A stretch of 64,000 bases of DNA from assembly GCF_019801215.1 (NCBI RefSeq), contig NZ_JAHVJO010000002.1, positions 806,001 through 870,000 on the forward strand. The letters are read 5' to 3'. The notes under the pieces were generated by a model, which was not told the DNA's origin, did no database searches, and saw nothing but the letters and a program-made list of their open reading frames with translations. The stretch comes from Fictibacillus nanhaiensis. GTDB taxonomy: Bacteria > Bacillota > Bacilli > Bacillales > Fictibacillaceae. Of this stretch, positions 44,099 through 54,869 are shown in pieces (within the stretch, counting starts at the first letter, position 1; each line of letters starts with the position of its first letter). Position numbers and translations under genes: made by a program.

Positions 44099-44833
44099 TT
44101 ATAACAGTCCTCGGGAAAAGGAAAGAATGTTTTCCCATTTTTCAACGATAAATACAAGAAGTGTTGCAACCAAGAGTCCAGGAAGAAGATTTGCAACTCG
44201 AATGGTCGTTACACCCAGTAAATTCAGACCAATCGCTACAATCATGATTCCGCCCGTACCCGTGATTTCAACGATAAGTGCATCCATTAGTTCTTGGGGG
44301 ATAAACCTGTCAATTTGAGTTGCTAATAAGGCAATCGAACCTTGATACAACACAACAGGAATGGCCGAAAACATGACGCCAATACCAAGGGCAGATGTAA
44401 AGAGTATCGCACAGAATCCATCTATTAACGCCTTTGTGTAAAGCACATCATGTTCCTGTCTTAATCCGCTGTCTAACGCACCTACAATCGACATCGCTCC
44501 AACCACAAAGACGAGTGTAGCTGTAACAAATCCCGTGGCTACAGATCCTTTTTCTTTTTTGCCCACTTTTGTTTCTAGCCATTTTCCAACCGCATTCAGT
44601 TTCCCTTCTAAATCCCACCATTCACCTAATGCTCCGCCAATAGCAAGACTGGCGATAACGATGAGAAACTGCTCGCTTTTGAGCCCCATTCCGATTCCTA
44701 AAATAGTTACTGCAAGTGCCATAGCTTGCAGAATTGTATTTTTTATTCTTTCGGGTATTGTCGTCCAAAACAAACCTAGAAAACTTCCGCTGATGATGGC
44801 AATACCGTTAACAATTGTTCCTAACAGTGACAT
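44099..44833 (-). CDS. DUF554 family membrane protein
   Basis: A 244-residue protein with about seven helices (MSLLGTIVNGIAIISGSFLGL...), matching DUF554 (YdfK/YqgA-like). Function unknown; a transport role is only a guess from topology. It lies upstream of spo0J in the direction of transcription, with a terminator between. Confidence 0.8.
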   Translation of the reverse strand: MSLLGTIVNGIAIISGSFLGLFWTTIPERIKNTILQAMALAVTILGIGMGLKSEQFLIVIASLAIGGALGEWWDLEGKLNAVGKWLETKVGKKEKGSVATGFVTATLVFVVGAMSIVGALDSGLRQEHDVLYTKALIDGFCAILFTSALGIGVMFSAIPVVLYQGSIALLATQIDRFIPQELMDALIVEITGTGGIMIVAIGLNLLGVTTIRVANLLPGLLVATLLVFIVEKWENILSFSRGLL

Positions 44834-44875
44834 GTGTTGTATCTCCTATCCAAGTTAACCGTTTCTTTTGTAAAA

Positions 44876-44903
44876 AAGAAAACCACCTTGTCGATGGTTT
44901 CCT
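44876..44903 (-). terminator. Terminator after spo0J
   Basis: An imperfect stem GGAAACCA/TGGTTTTC with CGAC in the middle, followed by TTTTT on the minus strand. Confidence 0.6.
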
Positions 44904-44904
44904 T

Positions 44905-45750
44905 CTATTTTTCTAATAGGTCTAAAATACGTTCCAGATCGTCTTGAGAAAAGAACTCGATTTCGATCTTTCCTTTACGCTTTGATTTTTTGATCGTAAC
45001 GGATGTACCAAACCGATCTCGCAGCGTGGATTCTTTTTCTTTAAAGAACACGTTAGTAGTCGTTTTCTTTTTTGTTCCACGTGAAACATTCATGTTTATA
45101 TCTTGAATGAGCTTTTCAAGCTGTCTTACGTTTAACCCGTCTTCTGTAATCTTTTGCACCACTTGCTGCATCTTTGTTTTTTTCTTAAGTCCTAATAATG
45201 CTCTGCCGTGCCCCATAGAGATATGCCCATCTGACAGCAGCTCCAGAACAGGTTTTGGCAGCTGCAGCAAACGGATATGGTTTGCGATATGCGGCCTGCT
45301 TTTACCTACACGTGAAGCAAGCTCTTCTTGTGTCACTTGAAGATGCTCCATCAGCTTTTGATAAGCATGTGCCTCTTCAACAGGATTTAAATCCTCTCTT
45401 TGAAGGTTCTCTATCAATGCTACTTCCATCATTTTTTGTTCGTTATAATCTTTTACAATGACAGGAACAGTTTGAAGTCCTGCTTGGGAAGCTGCTCTAT
45501 ACCTTCGCTCACCAAGAACGATTTCGTAGCCTTTAATGCTTTTTCGAACAACGATCGGTTGCAAGATTCCATGTTCCTCTATGGATTCTTTTAATTCATC
45601 GATGGCTTTCTGGTCAAAAACTTTTCTGGGCTGATACGGATTTGGTCTAAGCTCTTTGATACCGACTTCCTTGACTTGTTCTTCTTCACCAGCTTCTGAT
45701 GGCGGAAAAAATGCATGAAGCCCTTTACCTAACCCTTTCACCAACGCCAA
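44905..45750 (-). CDS. spo0J: Chromosome partition protein Spo0J (ParB)
   Basis: A 281-residue ParB. The N-terminal CTPase domain has NPYQPRK and GERRYRAA (about 79-86). The helix-turn-helix VGKSRPHIANHIRLL follows, and the C-terminal dimer domain ends DDLERILDLLEK. It loads as a clamp at parS and recruits SMC. It overlaps soj by 26 nt. A parS site lies within the gene. Confidence 0.95.
   Translation of the reverse strand: MALVKGLGKGLHAFFPPSEAGEEEQVKEVGIKELRPNPYQPRKVFDQKAIDELKESIEEHGILQPIVVRKSIKGYEIVLGERRYRAASQAGLQTVPVIVKDYNEQKMMEVALIENLQREDLNPVEEAHAYQKLMEHLQVTQEELASRVGKSRPHIANHIRLLQLPKPVLELLSDGHISMGHGRALLGLKKKTKMQQVVQKITEDGLNVRQLEKLIQDINMNVSRGTKKKTTTNVFFKEKESTLRDRFGTSVTIKKSKRKGKIEIEFFSQDDLERILDLLEK
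45073..45088. promoter_or_regulatory. parS site inside spo0J
   Basis: TGTTCCACGTGAAACA differs from the consensus by one arm base and has the core CACGTG. A parS at the same place in spo0J is known in B. subtilis. Confidence 0.9.
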
Positions 45751-46498
45751 TCACTTCCTTTGCAAAATCTAGATAAACATCTGCACCCCGGGATTTTGGA
45801 TCATATATAATAATCGGTTTTCCATGACTCGGCGCTTCAGAGAGTCTAACATTTCTTGGTATAATTGTTTCATACACTTTATCTTGAAAATATTTCTTCA
45901 CTTCTTCGATAACTTGAATACCTAAATTCGTACGTGCATCCAGCATCGTAAGCAGAACACCGTCAATCATAAGGTCAGTATTCAAATGTTTCTGCACGAG
46001 TCGCACTGTGTTTAACAGCTGGCTCAGGCCTTCCAGAGCGTAATATTCACATTGTACTGGGATAATAACCGAATCTGAAGCAGTCAATGAGTTAATCGTA
46101 AGCAATCCGAGTGAAGGGGGACAATCGATGATAATATAATCATAAACTGGACCTACTTTTTCTAATGCCCTTTTTAACCGCACTTCACGTGATATCGTTG
46201 GCACAAGTTCAATTTCTGCTCCAGCGAGTTGTATCGTTGAAGGGAGTATATGTAATCCTTCACAGATGGTTTCTACAATCACATCACTTACTTCTGCATC
46301 CTCAACAAGGACATTATAGATACATTGATCAATGTCACCTTTGTCGACACCTACGCCACTAGTCGCATTTCCTTGGGGATCTATGTCTACTAACAAAACC
46401 TTTTTACCGAAATATGCTAAGCATGCACCAAGGTTTACTGACGTAGTCGTTTTTCCGACTCCGCCTTTCTGATTGGCTACTGCAATGATCTTCGCCAC
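45725..46498 (-). CDS. soj: Chromosome partition ATPase Soj (ParA)
   Basis: A 257-residue ParA with deviant Walker A QKGGVGKTT (10-18), Walker A' IDPQGNATSG (near 39-48) and Walker B YIIIDCPPSLG (near 113-123). It works with Spo0J in origin segregation and regulates DnaA. It forms an operon with spo0J. Confidence 0.97.
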   Translation of the reverse strand: MAKIIAVANQKGGVGKTTTSVNLGACLAYFGKKVLLVDIDPQGNATSGVGVDKGDIDQCIYNVLVEDAEVSDVIVETICEGLHILPSTIQLAGAEIELVPTISREVRLKRALEKVGPVYDYIIIDCPPSLGLLTINSLTASDSVIIPVQCEYYALEGLSQLLNTVRLVQKHLNTDLMIDGVLLTMLDARTNLGIQVIEEVKKYFQDKVYETIIPRNVRLSEAPSHGKPIIIYDPKSRGADVYLDFAKEVIGVGERVR

Positions 46499-46699
46499 GT
46501 TGTCACCTACCTCACTTTATGAACAATCAATTATTTATTATTCTATCATGAAGGATTTAAAATAACTTCTTGAAATAATGAAAAAAGGAGTTTTTTTATT
46601 CTATGAATTTTTTAAAGCTTTCTTTGTATGTTCTTTTCCTGAAAATCAAATCATTAAAATCGTTTTAAAAACGTCTTCAAATGAATGTTTTCTATTAAA

Positions 46700-46738
46700 A
46701 TAAAAAACACCACCCTCTTTTAGGAAAGGATGGCATTT
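46700..46738 (-). terminator. Terminator of noc
   Basis: A stem CCATCCTTT/AAGAGGGTGG with G-U pairs, then TTTTTTA on the minus strand. Confidence 0.6.
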
Positions 46739-46742
46739 CACT

Positions 46743-47606
46743 TTATTTTTTAGGAATACGAATGGTGAACTGATAAAACTCTTCATGCTCTTCCTCTTGT
46801 GTGTCAATCGATAGCCCGCTCTGTACTACCATGTCTACCGATTGTCTGACTGTATTTATCGCCAGTCGCATATCTTTGCTATATGATTTGCGGCGCGCCT
46901 GAGGTTTTTTTTCTTGAGTTTCGGACTCAATCATTTTTTTAACCCGGTCTTCGGTCTGCTTTACGTTCAATTGCTTTTCTAGAATCTCATCTAAAACAAG
47001 CTCCATTTTTTCTGGTAGCTTTAAAACGATTAACGCACGCGCGTGCCGTTCTGTAATTTTCTTTTGCAGAAGAGCATCTTGAATCGATTGAGGAAGCTTT
47101 AATAATCGTAATTTGTTCGCAATCGTCGATTGGCCTTTCCCTAACTTTTGTGCCAATCCTTCTTGAGTGAGACCATGCAGTTCTAACAGCTTAGCATACG
47201 CCATCGCTTCTTCAATAGCGGTTAATTCTTCTCGTTGAAGGTTCTCAATAAGTGCTACGGATGCAGTCTGTGAATCATCCATTTCCTTTACGATAGCCGG
47301 GATCTTCTCCCAACCTAGTTTTTGGACTGCTCTCCACCGTCGCTCTCCGGCAATCAGTTCGTATTGATTTTCACCGTAAGAACGAACGACGATAGGTTGA
47401 ATAATTCCATGAGCTTCAATGGTCTGAGACAATTCTTCAATTCGTTCATCTATAAAAACCGTTCGAGGCTGAAACCGGTTTGGAATAATTTGTTGAACCG
47501 GGATTTGAAGTACTTCTTCGTTGTCGTTTTTTTCAGCTGGTTCTGGATCTAAGGTTTGCTGGCTCTTTTCGCCGATGCCGAATAAACGTGAAAAAGGATG
47601 CTTCAT
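46743..47606 (-). CDS. noc: Nucleoid occlusion protein Noc
   Basis: A 287-residue ParB paralogue. It has a short basic amphipathic N terminus ([12 protein letters not shown]) that docks on the membrane, the CTPase motif GERRWRAV (about 87-94), and the helix-turn-helix [15 protein letters not shown]. Noc binds NBS sites and prevents division over DNA. The N terminus and placement between rsmG and soj mark it as Noc rather than ParB. Confidence 0.95.
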   Translation of the reverse strand: MKHPFSRLFGIGEKSQQTLDPEPAEKNDNEEVLQIPVQQIIPNRFQPRTVFIDERIEELSQTIEAHGIIQPIVVRSYGENQYELIAGERRWRAVQKLGWEKIPAIVKEMDDSQTASVALIENLQREELTAIEEAMAYAKLLELHGLTQEGLAQKLGKGQSTIANKLRLLKLPQSIQDALLQKKITERHARALIVLKLPEKMELVLDEILEKQLNVKQTEDRVKKMIESETQEKKPQARRKSYSKDMRLAINTVRQSVDMVVQSGLSIDTQEEEHEEFYQFTIRIPKK

Positions 47607-47706
47607 GCGAATACACCACCTTTTGTAATCTACCTGTTAACTAATTCTTCTCATTAGTCCTAAAATCCTGCAAGGCTGTAAAAATCTTTCTTCTATGTAG
47701 CAACTG

Positions 47707-47722
47707 TGTTTCACGTGAAACA
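47707..47722. promoter_or_regulatory. Perfect parS site upstream of noc
   Basis: TGTTTCACGTGAAACA is an exact match to the 16-bp parS palindrome, extended to CTGTG/CACAG on both sides. It lies in the noc-rsmG gap. Confidence 0.95.
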
Positions 47723-47733
47723 CAGTCTGATTT

Positions 47734-48450
47734 TTATACGATTGGTGACTTATTTGGTGTTCCTGGTTTACGAGGAAATTTTTTAGGTGTCTCTTTGACT
47801 TTTTCAATAATAACGATGTTTCGTTCACTTTCTTCGATTGGCAGGACAAAGGAATGTACATCCTGAATCTTTCCACCTAAAAGCTTGACCGCTTTCTCTC
47901 CGTCTCTAACTTCTTCCGGAAGGTTGGCTCCTTTCATTCCTAAAAAGTGCCCTCCTTTTTTCACAAGAGGCAAGCAGAGTTCAGACAATACAGAAAGCCT
48001 GGCAACTGCTCTTGCCATCACAAGATCAAACTGCTGGCGAAATTCAGTTCGGTGTGCGAAGGTTTCGGCACGATCATGATGCAAAGAAACATTTTTTAGA
48101 CCTAGTTCATTTACAACGTGCTGTAAAAAACCAATGCGCTTGTTTAGTGAATCTACAACTGTGAGCTGAATCTCTGGAAAGCAAATTTTCAGTGGGATCG
48201 CAGGGAAACCAGCCCCAGCACCAACGTCACAAACCGTTATGTTCTGATTAAAATCAAAATAGAAACCAGCGGTAACAGAATCATAAAAATGCTTTAAATA
48301 TACTTCTTCTTTTTCTGTTATTGCCGTTAAGTTCATTTTTTCATTCCACTCAACGAGCAGCTCATAATACGTCTCGAATTGTGATAATTGCTTTTCTGAT
48401 AACTGAATTCCCTTTTCTATAAGGGATGATTGAAACAATTCTATATTCAT
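47734..48450 (-). CDS. rsmG: 16S rRNA (guanine527-N7)-methyltransferase RsmG
   Basis: A 238-residue SAM-dependent methyltransferase with [12 protein letters not shown] (about 73-84) as the SAM site. It methylates G527 in the 530 loop; loss gives low-level streptomycin resistance. I use the ATG at 48450, preceded by GGGGGAAGAG; the longer frame has no family support. Confidence 0.95.
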   Translation of the reverse strand: MNIELFQSSLIEKGIQLSEKQLSQFETYYELLVEWNEKMNLTAITEKEEVYLKHFYDSVTAGFYFDFNQNITVCDVGAGAGFPAIPLKICFPEIQLTVVDSLNKRIGFLQHVVNELGLKNVSLHHDRAETFAHRTEFRQQFDLVMARAVARLSVLSELCLPLVKKGGHFLGMKGANLPEEVRDGEKAVKLLGGKIQDVHSFVLPIEESERNIVIIEKVKETPKKFPRKPGTPNKSPIV

Positions 48451-48466
48451 TGTAATCTCTTCCCCC

Positions 48467-50353
48467 TTAACGGGCAATCTTCGCAAGTTTGCCTTGTTCG
48501 AGGTAGATCAGCAAGATAGAAATATCCGCTGGGTTAACCCCTGATACTCTCGATGCCTGTCCGACAGAAAGCGGACGAACTTCGTGTAATTTTTGTTTCG
48601 CTTCTGTTGCTAATCCGTTAATCGCCATGTAATCAAGATCGACTGGCAATTTCTTGTTTTCCATCTTACGCATTTTCTCAACTTGAGCAAGCTGTTTATC
48701 AATATACCCTGCATATTTCACTTGGATTTCAACTTGTTCTGACACCGTCTCACTTAGTGCGGTTTCTGCTGGGGCAATCCTGTGAATAACGGAATAGGTT
48801 ATTTCTGGTCTTCTAAGAAGAGATGCAGCCGACATTGGTTCTTTCAACGGTGTAGATTGAGCTTCTTCAAGGATTTGCTGGACCTCATCCGTAGGTTTGA
48901 TCGGAACATGTTCAAGACGCTCAATTTCCTTTGCAACCTGAGCTTTTTTCTCTTCAAAGCGTTCAAAACGGTCTTGAGCTATAAGTCCGATCTCATGCCC
49001 TTTTTTAGTTAGACGAAAATCAGCGTTATCATGTCTTAACAATAAGCGATATTCTGCTCGCGATGTTAAGAGACGGTATGGTTCGTTTGTTCCTTTTGTT
49101 ATAAGGTCATCAATGAGTACTCCAATATACGCTTCGGACCGGTCAAGGATTAGAGGTTCTTTTTCCTGTACTTTTAGTGCAGCGTTAATCCCCGCCATAA
49201 GGCCTTGTCCTGCCGCTTCTTCATAGCCGCTCGTGCCGTTAAGCTGCCCTGCGGTAAATAAGCCGCTTACGAGTTTTGTTTCAAGGGACGGCCAAAGCTG
49301 CGTTGGAACAATCGCATCGTATTCAATCGCATATCCGGCTCGCATAAGCTCGGCTTTTTCAAGACCAGGTATTGTGGCAAGAATCTTCTTCTGAACATCT
49401 TCAGGCAAGCTTGTGGATAGACCTTGTACATATACTTCTTCTGTATTTTTGCCTTCTGGCTCTAAGAAAATCTGATGTCTCGGCTTATCATTAAAACGGA
49501 CAATTTTATCTTCAATAGACGGACAATATCTTGGGCCTGTCCCTTCTATCATGCCTGAATACATCGGTGAGCGATGAAGGTTTCCGTTGATGAGCTGATG
49601 TGTTTCATCACCTGTGTATGTTAACCAGCAAGGAAGCTGATCGGTAATGTATTCAGTTGTTTCAAATGAAAAAGCTCTTGGAACGTCATCCCCTGGCTGT
49701 ATTTCTGTTTTCGAGTAATCAATCGTTTTACTATTTACTCGAGGTGGAGTGCCTGTTTTAAAACGAACCATTTCAAAACCAAGTTCTTGAAGATGATACG
49801 ACAAGTTAATTGAAGGTGCCATGTTGTTCGGACCGCTCTCATAAGCGAGTTCGCCAATAATGATCTTCCCTCTTAAATACGTACCTGTCGTTAATACGAC
49901 TGCTTTTGCAGCATATTCAGCACCCGTTTTTGTAATTACACCCTTGCATTCGCCGTTTTCCATAATCAGCCGTTCTACCATTCCTTGGCGTAATGTAAGG
50001 TTTTCAGTGTTTTCCATCGTTTTTTTCATTTCATGCTGATACAGATATTTATCTGCCTGAGCTCGCAGTGCTCGGACTGCTGGGCCTTTACCTGTATTCA
50101 GCATCCGCATCTGAATATGCGTTTTATCAATGTTTCGCGCCATTTCTCCGCCAAGGGCATCTACTTCACGTACTACAATCCCTTTTGCCGGTCCACCAAC
50201 TGATGGATTACATGGCATGTAGGCAACGGTGTCTAAATTTAGTGTTAAACAAAGCGTTTTCGCACCCATTCGAGCTGACGCCAACGCGGCTTCAACCCCA
50301 GCATGACCAGCACCAACGACGATAACATCAAATGTATCTGCTTTATACCCCAT
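48467..50353 (-). CDS. mnmG: tRNA uridine-5-carboxymethylaminomethyl synthesis enzyme MnmG (GidA)
   Basis: A 628-residue FAD enzyme with [10 protein letters not shown] near the N terminus and GTYLRG and PRYCPS motifs further on. With MnmE it builds cmnm5U34 in tRNAs. The start at 50353 follows AAGGAGG and gives the standard length. Confidence 0.97.
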   Translation of the reverse strand: MGYKADTFDVIVVGAGHAGVEAALASARMGAKTLCLTLNLDTVAYMPCNPSVGGPAKGIVVREVDALGGEMARNIDKTHIQMRMLNTGKGPAVRALRAQADKYLYQHEMKKTMENTENLTLRQGMVERLIMENGECKGVITKTGAEYAAKAVVLTTGTYLRGKIIIGELAYESGPNNMAPSINLSYHLQELGFEMVRFKTGTPPRVNSKTIDYSKTEIQPGDDVPRAFSFETTEYITDQLPCWLTYTGDETHQLINGNLHRSPMYSGMIEGTGPRYCPSIEDKIVRFNDKPRHQIFLEPEGKNTEEVYVQGLSTSLPEDVQKKILATIPGLEKAELMRAGYAIEYDAIVPTQLWPSLETKLVSGLFTAGQLNGTSGYEEAAGQGLMAGINAALKVQEKEPLILDRSEAYIGVLIDDLITKGTNEPYRLLTSRAEYRLLLRHDNADFRLTKKGHEIGLIAQDRFERFEEKKAQVAKEIERLEHVPIKPTDEVQQILEEAQSTPLKEPMSAASLLRRPEITYSVIHRIAPAETALSETVSEQVEIQVKYAGYIDKQLAQVEKMRKMENKKLPVDLDYMAINGLATEAKQKLHEVRPLSVGQASRVSGVNPADISILLIYLEQGKLAKIAR

Positions 50354-50372
50354 GTGTATGACCTCCTTACTT

Positions 50373-51749
50373 TTATTTTCCAAGACAGAATTGAGAGAAC
50401 AATTGATCGATTAAGCTTTCTGAAACGGTATCGCCAATAATCTCACCAAGTATCTCCCACGCTCGCGTTATATCAATCTGAACCATATCAATCGGCAGGT
50501 CTGCCTCAATTCCGCTTAATGCTTCATCAATGTGATGGATCGTCTGCTGCAGCAATGCTATATGTCTGGAGTTCGACACGTATGTTAAGTCTTGCGCTTC
50601 GATACCGCCTGCGAAAAAGAGAGTTGCAATTGACTGCTCAAGTTCATCTATTCCCTCTTCTTTTATTAAAGATGTAGAAATAACGGGTGAACCTTCTGAA
50701 AGTATTTTTACCTTTTCAATATCTAATTTTGTTTCTAAATCGGTTTTATTAATAATAATAATTTTATCAAGTCCAGCTGCTGCACGGAACAAGTTCTCAT
50801 CTTCCTGAGATAAAGGTTCATTGTTGTTAAGGACGAGCAAGATTAAATCCGCTTCTTTTAATACTTTGCGTGACTTTTCTACCCCAATTTTCTCAACAAT
50901 GTCTTCGGTTTCCCGGATACCCGCTGTATCAACAAGGCGCAAAGGCACTCCTCTTACATTGACGTATTCTTCAATAACATCTCTTGTCGTTCCAGCGATT
51001 TCAGTAACGATTGCCTTGTTTTCATGAACTAAAGCATTCATTAAGGAAGATTTACCCACGTTCGGTCTGCCGATAATAGCAGTCGATAATCCCTCACGAA
51101 GTATTTTCCCTTGACTAGCAGTTTGTAAAATAGATTCCACCTCTTTTTTTACAGTTAAGAGGTTGTTATTTAATAAGGAATGTGTCATTTCTTCCGCATC
51201 ATATTCCGGATAATCAATATTTACTTCTACGTGTGCAATCGTTTCAAGAAGTGTTTGTCTAAGCCGGCTCACTAAAGATGAAAGTCGTCCTTCCATCTGG
51301 TTAAGCGCAACGTTCATGGCACGGTCTGTTTTTGCACGAATAAGGTCCATGACTGCTTCCGCTTGAGATAAATCAATTCGTCCGTTCAAGAAAGCTCTTT
51401 TTGTAAATTCGCCCGGTTCTGCTAAACGTGCACCTTGATTCAGTATTAGCTGAAGGACACGGTTTACTGATACTAATCCACCATGGCAATTGATCTCTAC
51501 AACATCTTCACGTGTGAAGGTACGCGGAGCTCGCATAACACTTACCATCACTTCTTCAACTGGTTTATTGGTTTTCGGATCGATCAGTTTCCCATAATGA
51601 ATGGTATGAGAATCGACCTCTTCAAGAGCTTTAGCCCCTTTATATACACGATCGGCTATCCCTACTGCTTCAGGACCGCTTAATCGGACGATCGCGATCG
51701 CACCTTCTCCCATAGGTGTAGAAATTGCTGTTATCGTATCATATTCCAT
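50373..51749 (-). CDS. mnmE: tRNA modification GTPase MnmE (TrmE)
   Basis: A 458-residue protein. The N-terminal formyl-THF-binding domain (1-118) and helical domain flank a G domain (about 222-378) with [17 protein letters not shown] and NKTD. It ends in FCLGK, the CxGK tail with the catalytic cysteine. Works with MnmG as a dimer. 19 bp separate it from mnmG. Confidence 0.97.
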   Translation of the reverse strand: MEYDTITAISTPMGEGAIAIVRLSGPEAVGIADRVYKGAKALEEVDSHTIHYGKLIDPKTNKPVEEVMVSVMRAPRTFTREDVVEINCHGGLVSVNRVLQLILNQGARLAEPGEFTKRAFLNGRIDLSQAEAVMDLIRAKTDRAMNVALNQMEGRLSSLVSRLRQTLLETIAHVEVNIDYPEYDAEEMTHSLLNNNLLTVKKEVESILQTASQGKILREGLSTAIIGRPNVGKSSLMNALVHENKAIVTEIAGTTRDVIEEYVNVRGVPLRLVDTAGIRETEDIVEKIGVEKSRKVLKEADLILLVLNNNEPLSQEDENLFRAAAGLDKIIIINKTDLETKLDIEKVKILSEGSPVISTSLIKEEGIDELEQSIATLFFAGGIEAQDLTYVSNSRHIALLQQTIHHIDEALSGIEADLPIDMVQIDITRAWEILGEIIGDTVSESLIDQLFSQFCLGK

Positions 51750-51902
51750 CGTTGTTTCACCTCACTCTTTCCTTCAATACCCTCTATATCATCTATCATT
51801 TAGTATGGCCTTAATTGGTTACTGTGATAATGGTTAGTAAAAAAAAGGACATAAATATCCACAATAAAAAATAGTGTATCCTATTATGCTCCGACAGTAA
51901 AC

Positions 51903-51935
51903 AAAAAGCCCCAGAGGAATATCCTCTGAAGCTTT
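51903..51935 (-). terminator. Terminator of the rpmH-to-jag gene group
   Basis: A stem AGCTTCAGAGGATA/TCCTCTGGGGCT, then TTTTT on the minus strand, directly after jag. Confidence 0.8.
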
Positions 51936-51936
51936 G

Positions 51937-52569
51937 TTATCGTTTGCTGGAAGACGTCGGACGAATCACCACTTTACGAAATGGTTCTACCCCTTCAGAC
52001 GTTGTCTCAACATCTCGATTTTCTTTTAGTGTTAAGTGAATAACTTTACGTTCATTGGCAGGCATCGGTTCTAGAGCAAAACTCTTTTTCGTGATGAACA
52101 CTTTTTGAGCGGAGTGCTCAGCAAGTCTTTCAAGCGATTCCTGCCTTCTGGTACGATAATTTTCAGCATCAAGTACGATTCTCACGTGCTTATTTGCAGG
52201 ATCTGAGTTTGCAACCATATTTGTTAAAAGTTGAAGCGCATTAAGTGTTTGTCCGCGTTTCCCAATTAAAATCGCAATTTTGTCACCGGATAAATCCAGT
52301 ACAAGGTGATCATTTTCCTTTCGCTGAGTCATGGTAACGGGTACCCCCATCTTGGATGTTACATCTTGGAGGTATTCGATTGCGGTTTTTACAGGATCAG
52401 CTTTCACTGTTACTTCAACAACTGCCGGTTTCCCGCCGAGACCAAAAAAGCCCTTTTTGGAATCTTCAAGAATGTTTACTTCTACTTGTTCTTTTGAAGT
52501 CTGAAGTTGTTCTAGGGCTGCTGCTACTGCTTCTTCAACCGTTTTCCCTGTTACCTGTACCTTTTTCAC
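51937..52569 (-). CDS. jag: RNA-binding protein Jag (KhpB, SpoIIIJ-associated)
   Basis: A 210-residue protein. Jag_N domain (about 1-50) with the [16 protein letters not shown] motif, KH domain (about 75-150, [14 protein letters not shown]) and R3H domain (about 150-205). It binds RNA and influences cell elongation. Its start overlaps the yidC stop by 4 nt, the constant SpoIIIJ-Jag pair. Confidence 0.95.
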   Translation of the reverse strand: MKKVQVTGKTVEEAVAAALEQLQTSKEQVEVNILEDSKKGFFGLGGKPAVVEVTVKADPVKTAIEYLQDVTSKMGVPVTMTQRKENDHLVLDLSGDKIAILIGKRGQTLNALQLLTNMVANSDPANKHVRIVLDAENYRTRRQESLERLAEHSAQKVFITKKSFALEPMPANERKVIHLTLKENRDVETTSEGVEPFRKVVIRPTSSSKR

Positions 52570-53336
52570 TTTTTAGCTCCCCCATCAACTTGATTTTCAT
52601 TCTTTTTCATTGGGGTGGTTATAAAATATGTTTGTACAATCATGAAAATGTTACCGATCACCCAATATAAGGATAATGCAGCTGGGAAATTAATCGCAAA
52701 TACGACGATCATGACTGGCATGATGTATAAGAGCATTTTCATTTGCGGATTTGGGTTATCCATTCCGCCCATCATAATTTTTTGCTGCAAGAAAGTAGTA
52801 AGACCTGCAACTAACGGTAAAATAAAGTAAGGATCTGGATCTCCTAGATCGAACCAAAGGAAATTGTGATTTGCGATCTCACCTGTACGCATAATTGCGT
52901 GGTAGAAACCTAAAAGAATCGGCATTTGAATAAGTAAAGGAAGACATCCCGCTAAAGGATTTACACCATTCTTTTGAAACAAAGCCATCGTTTCCTGCTG
53001 CAATTTTTGCTGGGTGTTCGCATCTTTAGATTTATACTTTTCACGTAATTTTTGAATTTCTGGCTGAATAGCCTGCATCGCTTTAGAACTGCGTGTTTGT
53101 TGAATCATCAACGGTAATAATGCTGTTCGAATGATTAACGTTACTATTATAATGGCAAGTCCATAATTTTCACCAGTCAGATCAGCGAAATAAATAACCA
53201 GCCATGATAATGGATAAACAAAATATGTGTCCCAAATTCCCGTGCTGTCTTCTGTGATAGGATCCATCGTCCCACAACCTGATAGGACAGCCATGAGTGC
53301 GAAAAGGGCAATCAGTAAACCTATTTTCTTACGCAC
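52566..53336 (-). CDS. spoIIIJ: Membrane protein insertase YidC (SpoIIIJ)
   Basis: A 256-residue lipoprotein-type insertase. The signal peptide ends in the lipobox LSGC (Cys21). The five-helix core includes the [18 protein letters not shown] cytosolic hairpin, [14 protein letters not shown] and the hydrophobic-groove helix. It inserts membrane proteins and is needed with SpoIIIAH for forespore sigma-G activation in sporulation. Location next to jag and rnpA marks SpoIIIJ. Confidence 0.95.
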   Translation of the reverse strand: MRKKIGLLIALFALMAVLSGCGTMDPITEDSTGIWDTYFVYPLSWLVIYFADLTGENYGLAIIIVTLIIRTALLPLMIQQTRSSKAMQAIQPEIQKLREKYKSKDANTQQKLQQETMALFQKNGVNPLAGCLPLLIQMPILLGFYHAIMRTGEIANHNFLWFDLGDPDPYFILPLVAGLTTFLQQKIMMGGMDNPNPQMKMLLYIMPVMIVVFAINFPAALSLYWVIGNIFMIVQTYFITTPMKKNENQVDGGAKK

Positions 53337-53374
53337 ACTCTTATCCTCCTTAAAATCGTAAATCTTCGTCTCAA

Positions 53375-53602
53375 TTATTTATTGTCTCTTTTTTCAGGCA
53401 CGAGGTCAACGCCTCCAGGATGAAAAGGATGGCATTTCAGAATTCTAACCAAAGTTAGCCACGTTCCTTTTATTACTCCAAAGCGGCTGAAAGCTTCTAC
53501 ACCGTAATGCGAACAAGTCGGATAAAAGCGGCAAGAAGGCGGTGTTAAAGGAGAAATCCACCGTTGATAGAAACGAATGATTCCTATAAAAAAGGATCTC
53601 AT
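53375..53602 (-). CDS. yidD: Membrane protein insertion efficiency factor YidD
   Basis: A 75-residue protein with the amphipathic N terminus and [15 protein letters not shown] motif, typical of YidD, which helps YidC. The final [11 protein letters not shown] motif is also typical. Starts 3 nt after the rnpA stop. Confidence 0.95.
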   Translation of the reverse strand: MRSFFIGIIRFYQRWISPLTPPSCRFYPTCSHYGVEAFSRFGVIKGTWLTLVRILKCHPFHPGGVDLVPEKRDNK

Positions 53603-53605
53603 TAC

Positions 53606-53953
53606 TTACACCCTCTTTTTTAAAACATTAGCCCTGTTTAATACGTGAAGTAAACTTTTTTCCATTTCGTGATAATCCATATTTGCCGTAGGTATTCTTG
53701 CGATAACGACGTAGTCCCTGCCCGTCTGTAACTGTTCACTGTATTTGTGAAAGATTTCTTTTACAGAGCGTTTAATCCGATTCCTCGTTACTGCTTTTCC
53801 TACCTTTTTGCTAACAGATAACCCAATACGAAAAACCTGCTGGTCTTCTTTTTTTAAACTGTATATTACAAATTGGCGATTCGCCGTTGATTTTCCTCTT
53901 TTGAAGACTTCTTGAAATTCCTCATTTTTTTTGATGCGCTGCTCTTTCTTCAT
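53606..53953 (-). CDS. rnpA: Ribonuclease P protein component
   Basis: A 115-residue basic protein with the conserved RNRIKR motif. It assists RNase P RNA in removing tRNA leaders. I use the ATG at 53953; a GTG four codons upstream is also possible but has no ribosome site. It follows rpmH after a hairpin. Confidence 0.92.
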   Translation of the reverse strand: MKKEQRIKKNEEFQEVFKRGKSTANRQFVIYSLKKEDQQVFRIGLSVSKKVGKAVTRNRIKRSVKEIFHKYSEQLQTGRDYVVIARIPTANMDYHEMEKSLLHVLNRANVLKKRV

Positions 53954-54092
53954 TTCCTTTAACACTCCATCAATTTAAGCAATCTCATTCCAACATCTTG
54001 CTAGATCTTTCACAGTATCGGTCAATATTCTTCATTGTAAAACATCTTTGTTTGAACTTTTCCCTGGAATGAGCGGATATGTCTTTAAAAGT

Positions 54093-54120
54093 AAAAAAAA
54101 GACCACTGATGTCAGTGGCC
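54093..54120 (-). terminator. Hairpin terminator between rpmH and rnpA
   Basis: A stem GGCCACTGA/TCAGTGGTC followed by TTTTTTTT on the minus strand. It touches the rpmH stop codon, so it may act as an attenuator that sets the ratio of rpmH to rnpA mRNA. Confidence 0.8.
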
Positions 54121-54254
54121 TATGCGGATAATACTTTTCTTCCCTTTTGACGACGGCGAGCTAGAACTTTACGTCCGTTCTTAGTAGCCATGCGTGCACG
54201 GAAACCATGTACCTTCTTACGCTTACGGTTGTTCGGTTGAAATGTAGGTTTCAT
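54120..54254 (-). CDS. rpmH: 50S ribosomal protein L34
   Basis: A 44-residue basic protein [20 protein letters not shown]..., identical in plan to other bacterial L34 proteins. The ribosome site GGGAGG lies upstream. It is the first gene left of oriC, with its own sigma-A promoter. Confidence 0.98.
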   Translation of the reverse strand: MKPTFQPNNRKRKKVHGFRARMATKNGRKVLARRRQKGRKVLSA

Positions 54255-54303
54255 GTATATTACACCTCCCTGAGGATATCTCTTATAAAAGACAGTCTAA
54301 TAA

Positions 54304-54333
54304 AGTATAAAGACTCGGCGCTTCATTTGTCAA
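54304..54333 (-). promoter_or_regulatory. Sigma-A promoter of rpmH
   Basis: TTGACA (54328-54333) and TATACT (54304-54309) on the minus strand with an 18-bp spacer. Confidence 0.75.
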
Positions 54334-54433
54334 GGTTGATTTCACTTTTTATAAAATCTAACTGATCTGAGCAAACTTTTTCATCTCATTCTACATATGT
54401 CGAAGATTGTTATCTTTTTTCATTTTTTCTTCC

Positions 54434-54697
54434 TGTGGACAGCTTTTTCGACATATTTTTCATTATCCACACCATTTATCGACATGTTTTACACAAAATC
54501 TAGTGTTGTGGACAACTTTTCTACACAAGGTATGGGCGTTGTGGATAAGTGACAATAACCCGTTGCCAAGCTTGCTTTTTTTTGATATGCTTGTTGTGTT
54601 TTAACTCGTTAATAATATATTCGGTCTCTAAAGTTATGCACATGTTGTGGATAAACTTGTGGACAGGTTTTAAAATCGGTTGAAAAGGTTGTCCACA
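54434..54697. other. oriC: Replication origin oriC, part upstream of dnaA (DnaA-box cluster)
   Basis: Perfect DnaA boxes lie at 54463-54471 (TTATCCACA), 54540-54548 and 54646-54654 (TGTGGATAA). One- or two-mismatch boxes lie at 54434, 54507, 54634, 54658 and 54689. The boxes occur in both orientations within 265 bp, between rpmH and dnaA. This corresponds to the incA/incB clusters of the B. subtilis origin. Confidence 0.92.
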
Positions 54698-54869
54698 GCA
54701 CACACTGGACTGTTCATAATCCTATTATCTACTATATTAATTATCATTTCACTTATCATGTGGACTTTTATTTTTATTCATAGGTATTCACTGCATGTAC
54801 AAACCTTTAACAACAAGGGAAACGACTGCTGAAATAGGATGACTTTAAAGGATAAGGGGGGTAAATTGG

